From NCBI GenBank assembly GCA_045660825.1, contig JAZREN010000046.1, positions 1-64,000 on the forward strand: a stretch of 64,000 nt of DNA, read 5' to 3'. This document shows positions 1 through 7,958 of the stretch, piece by piece. Source of the stretch: HGM04593 sp045660825 (GTDB lineage: Bacteria; Bacteroidota; Bacteroidia; Bacteroidales; Bacteroidaceae). The translations under genes and the position numbers were made by a program. The notes under the pieces were generated by a model that had not been told where the DNA came from, did not search any database, and saw only the letters and a list, made by a program, of their open reading frames with translations. Every line of letters begins with the position of its first letter. Positions within the stretch are counted from its first letter, which is position 1.

Positions 1-513
1 CCTGCACAGGTGATTATTGAACAGAACAATTATCTCCGTCGCTTGGAAGCCGGAGAACTCGAAGTTAGGTATTTGCGTAATTATGCCGACCTTACTCCTG
101 AGACACTTGTTGCCGATTCATTGCTTGCAACAATTCTTGAGCCACATCGCGGGAAGGTAGTATATGCCGATTTTTGGGGTTCGTGGTGCGGACCGTGCAA
201 GGAACAGCTGAAACATATGCAAGCGGTCAAGGATGAACTCAAAGGTAAGGATGTCGTCTATCTCTATTTTGCGAACAACACCCCCGAAGATGTCCGCCAG
301 GTGATTGTAAAGAAGCTGGGGCTTTACGGTGACAATATATTCCATTATAATCTGCCTTACGAGCAGCAAGAGTCTATTGAGCGACTGTTGGGAGTCACAA
401 GGTTCCCCACATTTATGCTCTTTGACAAGAACGGTAAGTTGGTAAGCTCTGATGCACCGTTCCCACAACATTTGGATGCTTTGATTAATGAAATAAATAA
501 ATGTTTGGAGTAA
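1..513 (+). CDS. TlpA-like thioredoxin domain protein, 5' end outside window
   Basis: The frame is open from base 1, so the gene begins upstream; the GTG at 10 is only the first start-like codon inside the window. The visible part is a thioredoxin fold with the redox motif WCGPC encoded at 184-198, preceded by a beta strand (VVYADFWG) and followed by the typical cis-Pro segment FPTF near the C terminus. Family knowledge: Bacteroidales TlpA-like proteins are exported thiol-disulfide oxidoreductases, often with a large unrelated N-terminal part. The C-terminal 120 residues closely resemble the end of the next gene (shared HYNLP.EQQ segment), so the two are tandem paralogues. The next start codon lies 23 bases after this stop, suggesting co-transcription. 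The N-terminal signal cannot be seen. Confidence 0.85.
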   Translation, partial: PAQVIIEQNNYLRRLEAGELEVRYLRNYADLTPETLVADSLLATILEPHRGKVVYADFWGSWCGPCKEQLKHMQAVKDELKGKDVVYLYFANNTPEDVRQVIVKKLGLYGDNIFHYNLPYEQQESIERLLGVTRFPTFMLFDKNGKLVSSDAPFPQHLDALINEINKCLE

Positions 514-536
514 TGAATAATTGTGCTAAAATACAT

Positions 537-2888
537 ATGAAAAAACTAATTTTAACCCTCATTATCGCATTTGCCACCGTATGTGGCTTTGCACAGGAGA
601 AAGTTTGGGAAGATGTTGTGACAGGCTACAGAACGAGCACTGTCTTTGATGTAAACAAAGTGTGGTTTTATCCCGACAGGACTGATGTTCTCTTGCATAT
701 TGATTTTCCCGCGGGTTTTCAGGCGGGTATAGCACTGGGAACTACGCTCGACGACGGTGTAAACAGTTATGCCTTGAAAGGAAAGACGTCGAGTGAGTAC
801 GACGGCGCGATGTGTGTGGAGTATGATGTTCCTTTTGTGGTTCCTGCAAGCGGAGAGGTCGATATCCTGCTATCTTTCGAACCTCTGCCCGCAAATACAG
901 AACGCTTCACGCTTGATGGACGCGTTGGTTGGGTTGTGCAGAATATACGCAGTGCAGCTACCTTGCCGAGTGGAATAACCGACACCTATTGGCGTAACAA
1001 TGCCACAGGCGATTGGCTGATAGGCTTTGCCGAAAAACAGGTTATCTACGATTCACGCTTTTGGGATATAAAGTCAATGGCGGAGAAGCGTGGCGGTTAC
1101 ACTCTTACCGTTGTCAATGGCGACGATGTGCTTGGCATAAAGGTGGGCAAGATGAAGAAAGGCACACGCACAATCACCGTAGGCGGTTCAAAGGCTGTAA
1201 AGTGCAGCCCCATAACCAACGCCACATTGCCCGATTATCCAGTGAAGGACACTCGCGTTGGCATCAAGGACAACGGCTACCGAATGGGCGACAGCGTTAC
1301 AATAATCGGCTGGCTAAAGGATATGCCTGCCGAGGCTTGGCAAAGAGGTGGCAAGGAGTTTGAGGTTTCCATTGAGAATATTATTTCCTGCGATGAAGAA
1401 AATTACTATGCCCAACTGGATTCAATAGGCCGTTTTGAAATAAAAGTACCGGTAATGAACTCCACCGAGGCATATCTTGATTGGAGAAGAAGCCAAGCCA
1501 ATGTTCTCCTTGAACCGGGTGAGACATATATGTTTGTAAATGATTTCACTACAGGCCAGCAACTTATTATGGGTAAGGATGTCCGCTTGCAGAACGAAAT
1601 CCTTGGCTATCCTTTCGAGTGGTTCTCGACACCGAAATTCAAGAAAGAGGCAAGCCACGTAGAGACAATTGTGTATCTCGAGGGAATAAAATCGGAACTT
1701 GGAAGTTTTTGCAACGGGGTGGTTGAGTACACAAAGGAGCACCCGAACCTATCAAGGCGTTGTGTGGATTTTGTCAATGGTTACTACCAGACAGGTGCCT
1801 GTCGTGAACTTATGCAGGCGAGGTTTGCCTTCAAATCTTTTATACCACCAAGGGAGTTTATGGATTATGTCGAGAGTTTTTGGAATCATAGTAATTTGCA
1901 TAGCTATACAATTTACAGGGATTTTCCAAGATTGATGACTGATTATCTTGATGTATGTGCCGATGAATTCGACGACAAACGCAGCTTTGCTACTATACTG
2001 CAAAAGTTGGTTGCGACAGGTTTGATAACCCTTTCGGAAAAAGAGAAATCAGTCATGGAAGTATATGATAGGGAGACCGAAAGGATGCGCACTGAAATTG
2101 AATCTGCAACGTCTGATGGAGAAAGGCAAAGATTAGCAGCCGAATTCAATAGTGGAGAGATTGTGACTGTTATGAACGGACTCCTTGCCCGTGTAAACGA
2201 TGAATTGATGCTTGAAACGATTTGTAATGAGACACAGCAGATGTTAAATGAAACAACCCTCGATTCTGCTGTTTGTGATATTTACAAGGCAAAGCGTTTG
2301 TACGAATATATGGACAATAGACGTAAGCCTCTTACTGCTGCCGCAGTAGAGTGGATGGAGGAAAATGTAAAAATGCACGCAGCAAAGGCATTTGTTCTCG
2401 AACTACACGAAAAGTACCTTGCAATAATGAACAGGGAGATGTCATCGGATGCCAACCTTATGTCATCGAAAGATGTTGCCGATATGAGTGACGGCGAGAA
2501 AATCCTTCGCAAGCTCGTTGAGCCATACAAAGGTAAGATTATACTCATTGATGTTTGGGGTACTTGGTGCAGCCCTTGCCGTCAGGCTCTCTCACACAGC
2601 AAAGAGCTTTACAATAGAATGGCACAGTATGATATAGTGTTCCTTTACCTTGCCAACCGCAGCGATGAGGATAGCTGGAAAAATGTAATAAAGGAGTACA
2701 ATGTCACAGGCGAGAATGTAGTGCATTATAACCTGCCCGAAGAACAGCAGAGTGCAGTCGAGAGTTTCCTTAAAGTAAACCAGTACCCGACCTACAGGCT
2801 AATCGACAGCAACGGCAACCTGCTCGATGTCAATGCAGACCCAAGAGACCTTGATGCGTTTGAGAGTTTGCTGAAGATGATACAATAA
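537..2888 (+). CDS. Secreted TlpA-like thioredoxin with large N-terminal region
   Basis: A 783-residue protein starting at ATG 537. An upstream in-frame ATG at 501 would put 12 residues before a good signal peptide (MKKLILTLIIAFATVCGFAQ), so 537 is preferred. About 620 residues of unassigned region follow the signal peptide: a beta-rich first part, then a long helical part. The C-terminal 150 residues are a thioredoxin domain with WCSPC encoded at 2565-2579 and a YPTY cis-Pro region. The likely site of action is the periplasm or outer surface, as a thiol-disulfide oxidoreductase; the substrate is unknown. It is a tandem paralogue of the preceding gene in its thioredoxin part. No terminator is evident immediately after the stop; the next hairpin is at 3160-3192. 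Confidence 0.85.
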   Translation: MKKLILTLIIAFATVCGFAQEKVWEDVVTGYRTSTVFDVNKVWFYPDRTDVLLHIDFPAGFQAGIALGTTLDDGVNSYALKGKTSSEYDGAMCVEYDVPFVVPASGEVDILLSFEPLPANTERFTLDGRVGWVVQNIRSAATLPSGITDTYWRNNATGDWLIGFAEKQVIYDSRFWDIKSMAEKRGGYTLTVVNGDDVLGIKVGKMKKGTRTITVGGSKAVKCSPITNATLPDYPVKDTRVGIKDNGYRMGDSVTIIGWLKDMPAEAWQRGGKEFEVSIENIISCDEENYYAQLDSIGRFEIKVPVMNSTEAYLDWRRSQANVLLEPGETYMFVNDFTTGQQLIMGKDVRLQNEILGYPFEWFSTPKFKKEASHVETIVYLEGIKSELGSFCNGVVEYTKEHPNLSRRCVDFVNGYYQTGACRELMQARFAFKSFIPPREFMDYVESFWNHSNLHSYTIYRDFPRLMTDYLDVCADEFDDKRSFATILQKLVATGLITLSEKEKSVMEVYDRETERMRTEIESATSDGERQRLAAEFNSGEIVTVMNGLLARVNDELMLETICNETQQMLNETTLDSAVCDIYKAKRLYEYMDNRRKPLTAAAVEWMEENVKMHAAKAFVLELHEKYLAIMNREMSSDANLMSSKDVADMSDGEKILRKLVEPYKGKIILIDVWGTWCSPCRQALSHSKELYNRMAQYDIVFLYLANRSDEDSWKNVIKEYNVTGENVVHYNLPEEQQSAVESFLKVNQYPTYRLIDSNGNLLDVNADPRDLDAFESLLKMIQ

Positions 2889-2967
2889 ATATAGCAATAA
2901 TATAGATATTGACCCAGCAATGTCATTTTTCGGGCTAGCCCTCAACAGCACGTCCGACAGAGACAAT

Positions 2968-3025
2968 GTTGCGAGTAAGTGAGTGCAGAATCAAGTTTAC
3001 TTGAATTATGCCGAGCGTGAGCAAC
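2968..3025 (+). repeat. Family A palindrome, copy 1
   Basis: The outer stem is GTTGC (2968-2972) / GCAAC (3021-3025). The inner hairpin is GCA...TCAAGT-TT-ACTTGA...TGC (2985-3011). Between the stems lie the conserved unpaired motifs GTAAGTGAG (left) and CGAGCGTGAG (right). The same motifs, with different stem sequences, recur at 13788-13856, 13871-13938 and 17403-17455. Confidence 0.7.
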
Positions 3026-3159
3026 TTCACTAAAAGTAAAGCGACGAGGGATCTTTAACAACGGTATACGAGATGTCTCCACTACGGTCGACATGACACC
3101 AACGCGGTTTTTCAATATATGGGGCAACATCTATATTATTGCTAACTTTTATCAATATA

Positions 3160-3192
3160 GTGAACCGCGAAGATTACAACTTCACGGTTCAC
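3160..3192. terminator. Bidirectional terminator-like hairpin
   Basis: Stem GTGAACCG (3160-3167) / CGGTTCAC (3185-3192), extended inward by GAAG/CTTC with one mismatch. It sits between convergent genes and has TTTT on its right side. A function for both neighbours is inferred from position. Confidence 0.6.
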
Positions 3193-3220
3193 TTTTCGTA
3201 TATTCTACCCTCATATTTTC

Positions 3221-3934
3221 CTATCGCTGCCAGCCCTCGACGCGGTACACCTTTTCTATCAGTTTTCGCTCTTTGCCTGTCTTGGCATTCTTGTGCCACA
3301 CCTCAATGCGCGCGGCGTAGTAATCGCCCCAATCGCCGGGGTAGATTTTGAAGCACTGCTTTTCAACTACTTTTGAGAATGATGTGGTAGAGGGTGTTGC
3401 AACCATGCTTGCGGCCGAAATGCGCTCGGGTGAGAGCGGTATGTTTTCAGTTGCCTCGTAGCAACGCAGGTATATCCATCCTTCTTCAAGTGCCGGGTGG
3501 TGGAATTCGTATGTATACATTCCACCCTGAAAATCGTTCCATATTTGCAGCCATGTGTTAGACGCAATGCTGTCAATGGGATAGGGTGGCTCTTCTCCCT
3601 CTTCGAGCGGGAGGTTATAGTCCAACCATGTGGGCGCGGGATGCTCCTTGCCGAAATCATCGGGACCGGGGTTGAAAGCCTGTTCAATAGCTGTCATCAG
3701 TAAATAGACGAAATAGGTTACTGTAAGTGCTCCCAATATGAACGAAAACAGAAATCTCCACCACTTTTTGAATATGAGCAGAAGTATCCATGACGTTATC
3801 ATTGCCACAAAGGTCAATGGCACTGAAATTACAAAAAATATTGGCCACATTGAATCAAAGTATGCCGAAATCAAAAATGATGCAATGAATGCCAGTGGGA
3901 ATAGCCACCAGAATCTGTTGATGAAGTTTTTCAT
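3221..3934 (-). CDS. Membrane protein of unknown function
   Basis: I do not recognise this family. The 237-residue protein starts at the ATG complementary to 3932-3934 (MKNFINRFWW); an upstream in-frame ATG at 3961 would add nine polar residues. The first 85 or so residues contain about three hydrophobic segments separated by short loops, one ending in the basic patch KKWWR. The remaining 150 residues are soluble and rich in Trp, Tyr and Pro, with no lipobox or catalytic motif that I can identify. Given the positive-inside loops, the soluble part is probably periplasmic. It is transcribed away from the accessory patch that begins at 4.1 kb and converges on the thioredoxin genes. Confidence 0.65.
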   Translation of the reverse strand: MKNFINRFWWLFPLAFIASFLISAYFDSMWPIFFVISVPLTFVAMITSWILLLIFKKWWRFLFSFILGALTVTYFVYLLMTAIEQAFNPGPDDFGKEHPAPTWLDYNLPLEEGEEPPYPIDSIASNTWLQIWNDFQGGMYTYEFHHPALEEGWIYLRCYEATENIPLSPERISAASMVATPSTTSFSKVVEKQCFKIYPGDWGDYYAARIEVWHKNAKTGKERKLIEKVYRVEGWQR

Positions 3935-3984
3935 GGTTTTCGTGTGTTTGTTTTTAAACAAAACGCTTGTGTCATCTTGATATT

Positions 3985-4000
3985 GTATGTGATAACATAC
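3985..4000. promoter_or_regulatory. Perfect inverted repeat, candidate operator
   Basis: GTATGT-GATA-ACATAC is a perfect 6-bp dyad in the divergent region between the membrane protein (leftward) and the WYL regulator (rightward). Position suggests an operator, possibly for the WYL protein itself; this is inference. Confidence 0.35.
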
Positions 4001-4066
4001 TTTAACACTTTATTATGTAAAATCTTTTATAGTCAAAGTTTTTGAAACCTCTGCTATTATTTGGCG

Positions 4067-4085
4067 TATGTTTGCCGTATATTTG
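4067..4085 (+). promoter_or_regulatory. Two overlapping -7 boxes upstream of the WYL gene
   Basis: TATGTTTG (4067-4074) and TATATTTG (4078-4085) both match the Bacteroidetes -7 consensus TAnnTTTG. Transcription would begin near 4081-4092, which argues against the in-frame ATG at 4095 as the start codon and for 4116. Confidence 0.5.
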
Positions 4086-4115
4086 TAGCATAAGATGTTT
4101 ACGAAAAATGAAACT

Positions 4116-5060
4116 ATGAACAACGACAAGGGACAAGGATTGATGAGAAAATATGTGTGGGTATTGGAAACCATTCATAGACATAGGAAACTTTCGTTCA
4201 GGGAACTGAATGAACTGTGGCTCAATGATCATGACATCAGCATGGGTGTGGAACTTCCAAAACGGACATTTGATAATTGGAGGTATGCCATATGGGATAT
4301 TTTCAAGCTTAATGTTGTAAATGAGCAAAAAGGGGGATACCGTTATTATATTGAGAATGAAGAGGACTTAAGTGGTAATGGATTCACTTCATGGCTCTAC
4401 AGCACGCTAAGTGTTGCAAACATGTTTTACGACAGTAGGAACCTAAAGGAGCGTATTCTCTTGGAAGATATTCCCTCAGGACTGCAATATCTGCAACCCA
4501 TTATAAAGGCGATGAAAGAAAACCACCAGCTTAATATCACACACAGGAGTTATTGGAGTGACGAAGAGTGCTGTTTTGATGTAATGCCCTATTGTATAAA
4601 GTTGTTCAAACAACGCTGGTACATGGTTGCGAAAAGCACTCACGCTTATTACAATGACAAGCCGCCGATGATTTATTCGCTCGATAGAATATTGCAGCTT
4701 ACGGTAAAGCAAGAAACATTTGAAATGCCAAAAGATTGGAACTCGAAGGAGTTCTTTGAGGGGTGCTTTGGGGTTTGCCGCAGTTTAGATGTTGAGGTCG
4801 TGAAATTGAAAGTGTCGGCACTGCAGGCCAATTACATACGCGACTTGAAACTGCACGACACCCAAGAAGAGATTGAACGCAACAGCAATTATAGCATTTT
4901 TACATACAGCATACGCCCGGAATTTGACTTCCAGCAGGAACTGCTGCGTCAAGGCGAGGACGTTGAAGTGCTTGAACCGCAATGGCTGCGCGAAGAGATG
5001 GCAGGAAAAATAGAACGCATGTGGGGAAAATATAAGAGTGAAAAGAGAATGGGAGAATAA
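4116..5060 (+). CDS. WYL-domain transcriptional regulator
   Basis: A 314-residue protein. Residues 1 to about 75 form a winged-helix-like DNA-binding region (RELNELW...PKRTFDNWR). Residues 140-195 carry the WYL domain core: HRSYW, PYCIKLFKQRWYMVA, and YSLDRI. The C-terminal part resembles the WCX extension of WYL proteins. Family knowledge: WYL proteins are ligand-sensing regulators often found beside phage-defence genes. The start at 4116 is chosen because the predicted transcription start lies near 4092; 4095 is the alternative. The nuclease gene follows after 17 bases, so the two likely form one transcript with this protein as its regulator. Fit to the WYL family is good; target and ligand are unknown. 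Confidence 0.85.
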   Translation: MNNDKGQGLMRKYVWVLETIHRHRKLSFRELNELWLNDHDISMGVELPKRTFDNWRYAIWDIFKLNVVNEQKGGYRYYIENEEDLSGNGFTSWLYSTLSVANMFYDSRNLKERILLEDIPSGLQYLQPIIKAMKENHQLNITHRSYWSDEECCFDVMPYCIKLFKQRWYMVAKSTHAYYNDKPPMIYSLDRILQLTVKQETFEMPKDWNSKEFFEGCFGVCRSLDVEVVKLKVSALQANYIRDLKLHDTQEEIERNSNYSIFTYSIRPEFDFQQELLRQGEDVEVLEPQWLREEMAGKIERMWGKYKSEKRMGE

Positions 5061-5077
5061 TAACTATTATCATACTT

Positions 5078-6418
5078 ATGGAAAGTACAATAACTGATAC
5101 ACAAAAATTTGAAGACTATTCTTCAATTTTATCATTAGCAGAAAAGTATGTTGCCAAAAAACATGAAGTAATAAACAAATATCCTTATCATGTAAATCCT
5201 ATTGAAGAATTACATGCTAAAGAAACTGCCAACAGCCGCATACTTTGTGCTATGCTACGTTACCAACACAATGGGGAATATAAAATTTTGAAGAGCTTTG
5301 CAAGAAAGTTCATCACTGAATTTAACTCAAAATTAGATATAGGAACAAATCCTATAATTGCGGCCGAACAATATCGAATAGACTTATCAGTGCGTGAGCC
5401 TGGCAAGTATGCTCTTATTTTCGAAAATAAGATTCACGATGCAGTATTACAAAAAAACCAGTTAGCTCGATACATAAGAAAGCTGCAAGCGGAGGAAGGG
5501 TTTAGACTTGATCAAATATATATTGTCTTTTTGCCATCTTCAAAAGACTACGAACCAAATGATTGTAGCTGGCACGATTGGGAGGAGTGCTGTGACAAGT
5601 GCAATCAACAAGAATGCTCATTGAAGTACAAAAAACCAACACTTCGCGAGGATTTTAAGAATCGTTATCACACAGTCACATTTCGAGAGAATGTGTTGAA
5701 TTGGTTAAAAGAAGATGTTTTGCCAAACTTAACAGAGAAAGAGGAACTGTTGAAGTCTTCTGTGATTTTGTATATAGACTATTTGGAAGGATTGTTTCAA
5801 TTAAGAATGAATGAAAAAAATATTTATATGGAACTTAGAGATTTTATTGTTAAGAAACTAAAACTTGATGACAAAGTATTGGAGGGTAAAATAGATGTTT
5901 TGCAACAAGAAGAAGAAAAGATAAATTCTTTACGCAAAGAGCTTGAGAATATGAGACTTTCCTATATGTGGGAGCTAATAGAAGAAAAGATTAAACCTAT
6001 AGTTGAAAATATTGCAAAATCCTATGAATTGGAGTGTGATCTAAGGGTTTATAATGATGGAAATCGTACGTTTTCTATAGGTTTCAAAAGAAAAGATTGG
6101 GATTTGAATATCATCTTTGCATGTTTTGTAAATTGTGGAATGGATTTATACATAGGTAAGCACAATGGGGAACTTATTAGTGGATATTCAACTTATAAGT
6201 GCATAAATGGATGGAATAGCAGTAATAGAGAAAAATTTCCTCACGGATGGGAGTGGTTGAAAAAATACGAAAATAAAATATTAGATTTGCTCCGTGATGT
6301 AACAGTAGATGATGGTGCTGAATTTAAAAGATTTTTAGAAGACAAATTGTATCATACTCTTAAAGAGATAGAAGGGCATCCTAATGAAATAACTATGAAA
6401 ATCTCTAGTTCTCAATAA
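5078..6418 (+). CDS. PD-(D/E)XK nuclease family protein (PDDEXK_4-like)
   Basis: A 446-residue protein. The N-terminal segment ELHAKETANSRIL (45-56) is typical of the PDDEXK_4 group. The nuclease motifs follow: Asp102 in RIDLSV, Glu116-x-Lys118 in FENKIH, and Gln128...Tyr132. An unusual cysteine cluster follows (Cys163, 171, 172, 175, 180), possibly metal-binding. Residues about 250-300 are predicted coiled coil (KIDVLQQEEEKINSLRKEL). The C-terminal 150 residues form a separate unassigned alpha/beta domain. The gene is visibly more A+T-rich than its neighbours, which suggests horizontal acquisition. It lies 17 bases after the WYL gene and is closed by a strong terminator. Such proteins occur in defence contexts, but a role here is inference. 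Confidence 0.8.
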   Translation: MESTITDTQKFEDYSSILSLAEKYVAKKHEVINKYPYHVNPIEELHAKETANSRILCAMLRYQHNGEYKILKSFARKFITEFNSKLDIGTNPIIAAEQYRIDLSVREPGKYALIFENKIHDAVLQKNQLARYIRKLQAEEGFRLDQIYIVFLPSSKDYEPNDCSWHDWEECCDKCNQQECSLKYKKPTLREDFKNRYHTVTFRENVLNWLKEDVLPNLTEKEELLKSSVILYIDYLEGLFQLRMNEKNIYMELRDFIVKKLKLDDKVLEGKIDVLQQEEEKINSLRKELENMRLSYMWELIEEKIKPIVENIAKSYELECDLRVYNDGNRTFSIGFKRKDWDLNIIFACFVNCGMDLYIGKHNGELISGYSTYKCINGWNSSNREKFPHGWEWLKKYENKILDLLRDVTVDDGAEFKRFLEDKLYHTLKEIEGHPNEITMKISSSQ

Positions 6419-6446
6419 TAAAATATCCTTAATATTTATTTCTTCC

Positions 6447-6484
6447 GACCTCTGCCACAGCTTGGCAGAGGTCTTTTTTTCTTT
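6447..6484 (+). terminator. Strong intrinsic terminator after the nuclease gene
   Basis: A perfect 11-bp stem, GACCTCTGCCA (6447-6457) / TGGCAGAGGTC (6463-6473), followed by a T run. It separates the WYL/nuclease transcript from the next gene pair. Confidence 0.9.
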
Positions 6485-6507
6485 TGTACGGAATTAATTT
6501 ATGTAGT

Positions 6508-6909
6508 ATGAAAGTACAAGGAAAAACAACTGAAGATTTGAAAGCAATGCTTCTTGCTATATATGATTGCAAGTTGCCTTTTGCTATTAGAATCTCAAAA
6601 AGAAAATGTAAAAGAATTCTTGCGTCATATACGCATCGAAATTCTACAATAACAATCTATGACCTGAAAGGAACGGCCGATATTGTTCAGGTAGCGATAC
6701 ACGAATATGCGCACCATATAAACAGGACAGAGTGGTGGAATGGCGCCGCGCCTATGTCAAAATTTGAAACATCCCACGGGTATCGGTTCTGGTTCCTTTA
6801 CAGTAGATTAGTGGAATTTGCAAATGAGAAAGGATATGCAGTCAAACCACATTATTACGGCAGAGCAGGGATTTCGTTTAAAAAGGAAATTTTAGGAATA
6901 TGGGAATGA
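6508..6909 (+). CDS. Small HEXXH metallopeptidase, mini SprT-like
   Basis: A 133-residue protein starting at ATG 6508; a TTG-initiated extension to 6484 would overlap the terminator T run and is not used. It contains the zinc-peptidase motif HEYAH (65-69) at the end of a helix (ADIVQVAIHEYAHH), and a downstream His90 in SHGYRFW that resembles the HG.xF third-ligand region of SprT-like proteases. It is about as small as such a domain can be and has no signal peptide, so it should be cytosolic. ImmA/IrrE-type peptidases also carry HExxH, but the later His-Gly motif fits SprT better. The gene overlaps the FtsZ-like gene by 10 bases, implying translational coupling. No clear promoter is seen between the terminator and the start. 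Confidence 0.7.
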   Translation: MKVQGKTTEDLKAMLLAIYDCKLPFAIRISKRKCKRILASYTHRNSTITIYDLKGTADIVQVAIHEYAHHINRTEWWNGAAPMSKFETSHGYRFWFLYSRLVEFANEKGYAVKPHYYGRAGISFKKEILGIWE

Positions 6910-7853
6910 AAATTATTAAAGAAAAAAAAGAATTTGGTTTGTCAGATGTGCTGATTATTGGTGTAGGCGGTGGCAGTGGTAATATCATTAGCGACCTTGT
7001 GGGTTGGGGAATTGGTATTGATACAGCAGTTGTCGAAAATGTTGAGCAACCCGACATTGATGCAATGCTGAATGAAGAAATAAAAACGGTATTCATTGTG
7101 ACTTGTCTTGGTGGTGAATATGGTTCGGCAGTAGCTCCGCAGATTGCTGCTGAATGCAGGAAAAGAAAACTAAGGACTATCGGTGTTGCTACATTGCCGT
7201 TTGGGTTTGAAGGTGCAGCCAAAACACAGTGTGCGAAGGATGCCGCAAATGAACTTGCAAAGAACTGTGATTCCCTTAACCTGGTACATAATGAGGTAAT
7301 CTTGAAGGGCGATCAGACAATTGCTGTAAATGAAGCATTTAAGGATGTCAACATACGCATTTTTGAGATAATCACCAAAGAACTTTATTCAATACCTGTA
7401 TGGTTTTTTAGTATGAGTAGAGGATATCTCCTCAAGTATTGGTTTAAAAGGTGGTTCGGATGGTTACATAAAAATGATGGGGCTTTGGTTTGTAAATCTT
7501 TCAAAGAGAATGATTATAAGATAACCTCGCTATGCATTGATATTGTGGAGCGGAAAGCCAAGAAGATTATGGGAAAAGAGTGGTTCTGTCACCTTGGAGA
7601 CCACATAAAGTTTATAGCTTTGTGTAATACTATAATACATGAGCTTATTGAAGAAGGTGGTTCGTTTTTGTTGTGTGATAAAATTGTGAGTGATGTACTG
7701 ACTATCACTAGAATATGGCCTATTGAAAGTTGGATGTTTATGTATGAAGAAATTCATATTGAAGACTCTCATATGGTGGTAGCTAAAGTGCGTAAAAAGA
7801 GAAGAGAGGTGCTCAAATCCATAAATTTTTGCGGTATGTCTTCATTTGCTTGA
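6900..7853 (+). CDS. Divergent FtsZ/tubulin-like GTPase-domain protein
   Basis: A 317-residue protein (start 6900; ATG 6906 is possible). Its first 160 residues follow the FtsZ GTP-binding fold. The T1 glycine loop is GVGGGSGN (21-28). The T4 tubulin signature region is VTCLGGEYGSAVAP (67-80), where FtsZ has GGGTGTG. The FtsZ-like strand TIGVATLPFGFEG is at 93-105, the DSL..V.N segment at 124-131, and NEAFKDVN (144-151) corresponds to the T6/H7 region. After about residue 165 all FtsZ similarity stops: the T7 catalytic loop (NxDxxD) is absent and is replaced by a Trp/Phe/Lys-rich stretch and an unassigned helical domain. The signature is degenerate, so GTP binding may be retained while polymer-stimulated hydrolysis is doubtful. 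It overlaps the metallopeptidase gene upstream. This is not the cell-division ftsZ. Confidence 0.75.
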   Translation: MGMKIIKEKKEFGLSDVLIIGVGGGSGNIISDLVGWGIGIDTAVVENVEQPDIDAMLNEEIKTVFIVTCLGGEYGSAVAPQIAAECRKRKLRTIGVATLPFGFEGAAKTQCAKDAANELAKNCDSLNLVHNEVILKGDQTIAVNEAFKDVNIRIFEIITKELYSIPVWFFSMSRGYLLKYWFKRWFGWLHKNDGALVCKSFKENDYKITSLCIDIVERKAKKIMGKEWFCHLGDHIKFIALCNTIIHELIEEGGSFLLCDKIVSDVLTITRIWPIESWMFMYEEIHIEDSHMVVAKVRKKRREVLKSINFCGMSSFA

Positions 7854-7888
7854 TGTATTTACTGTATAAGGTGCTTTTATTGCCGTAG

Positions 7889-7916
7889 TTCGCGAAATTT
7901 TTGTTATCTTCGCGAA
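7889..7916. promoter_or_regulatory. ettA promoter with paired TTCGCGAA boxes
   Basis: The -7 box TATCTTCG (7905-7912) overlaps a palindrome TTCGCGAA (7909-7916). An identical TTCGCGAA lies exactly 20 bp upstream (7889-7896), two helical turns away. The same TTCGCGAA overlaps the -7 box of the addA promoter at 42526-42533. An operator role is inferred. Confidence 0.5.
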
Positions 7917-7958
7917 AGATTTCTAAATTGGGAATAATATAATAACTAAAATAGATTT

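Larger units (their letters stand above)
2889..3220. other. Intergenic region with degenerate repeats
   Basis: This 332-base gap holds no convincing gene. It contains a family A palindrome (2968-3025) nested inside a larger, weaker inverted repeat whose ends are TGTCAT (about 2920) and ATGACA (about 3093). Between them lies a stretch reading like GACGAGGGATCT...ACGAGATGTCTCC. A similar stretch occurs at about 49636-49675, so this looks like a decayed dispersed intergenic repeat. A terminator-like hairpin closes the region. Confidence 0.6.

Noticed and set aside
6484..6508. TTG-initiated extension of the HEYAH protein
   Set aside because: It would begin inside the T run of the upstream terminator.
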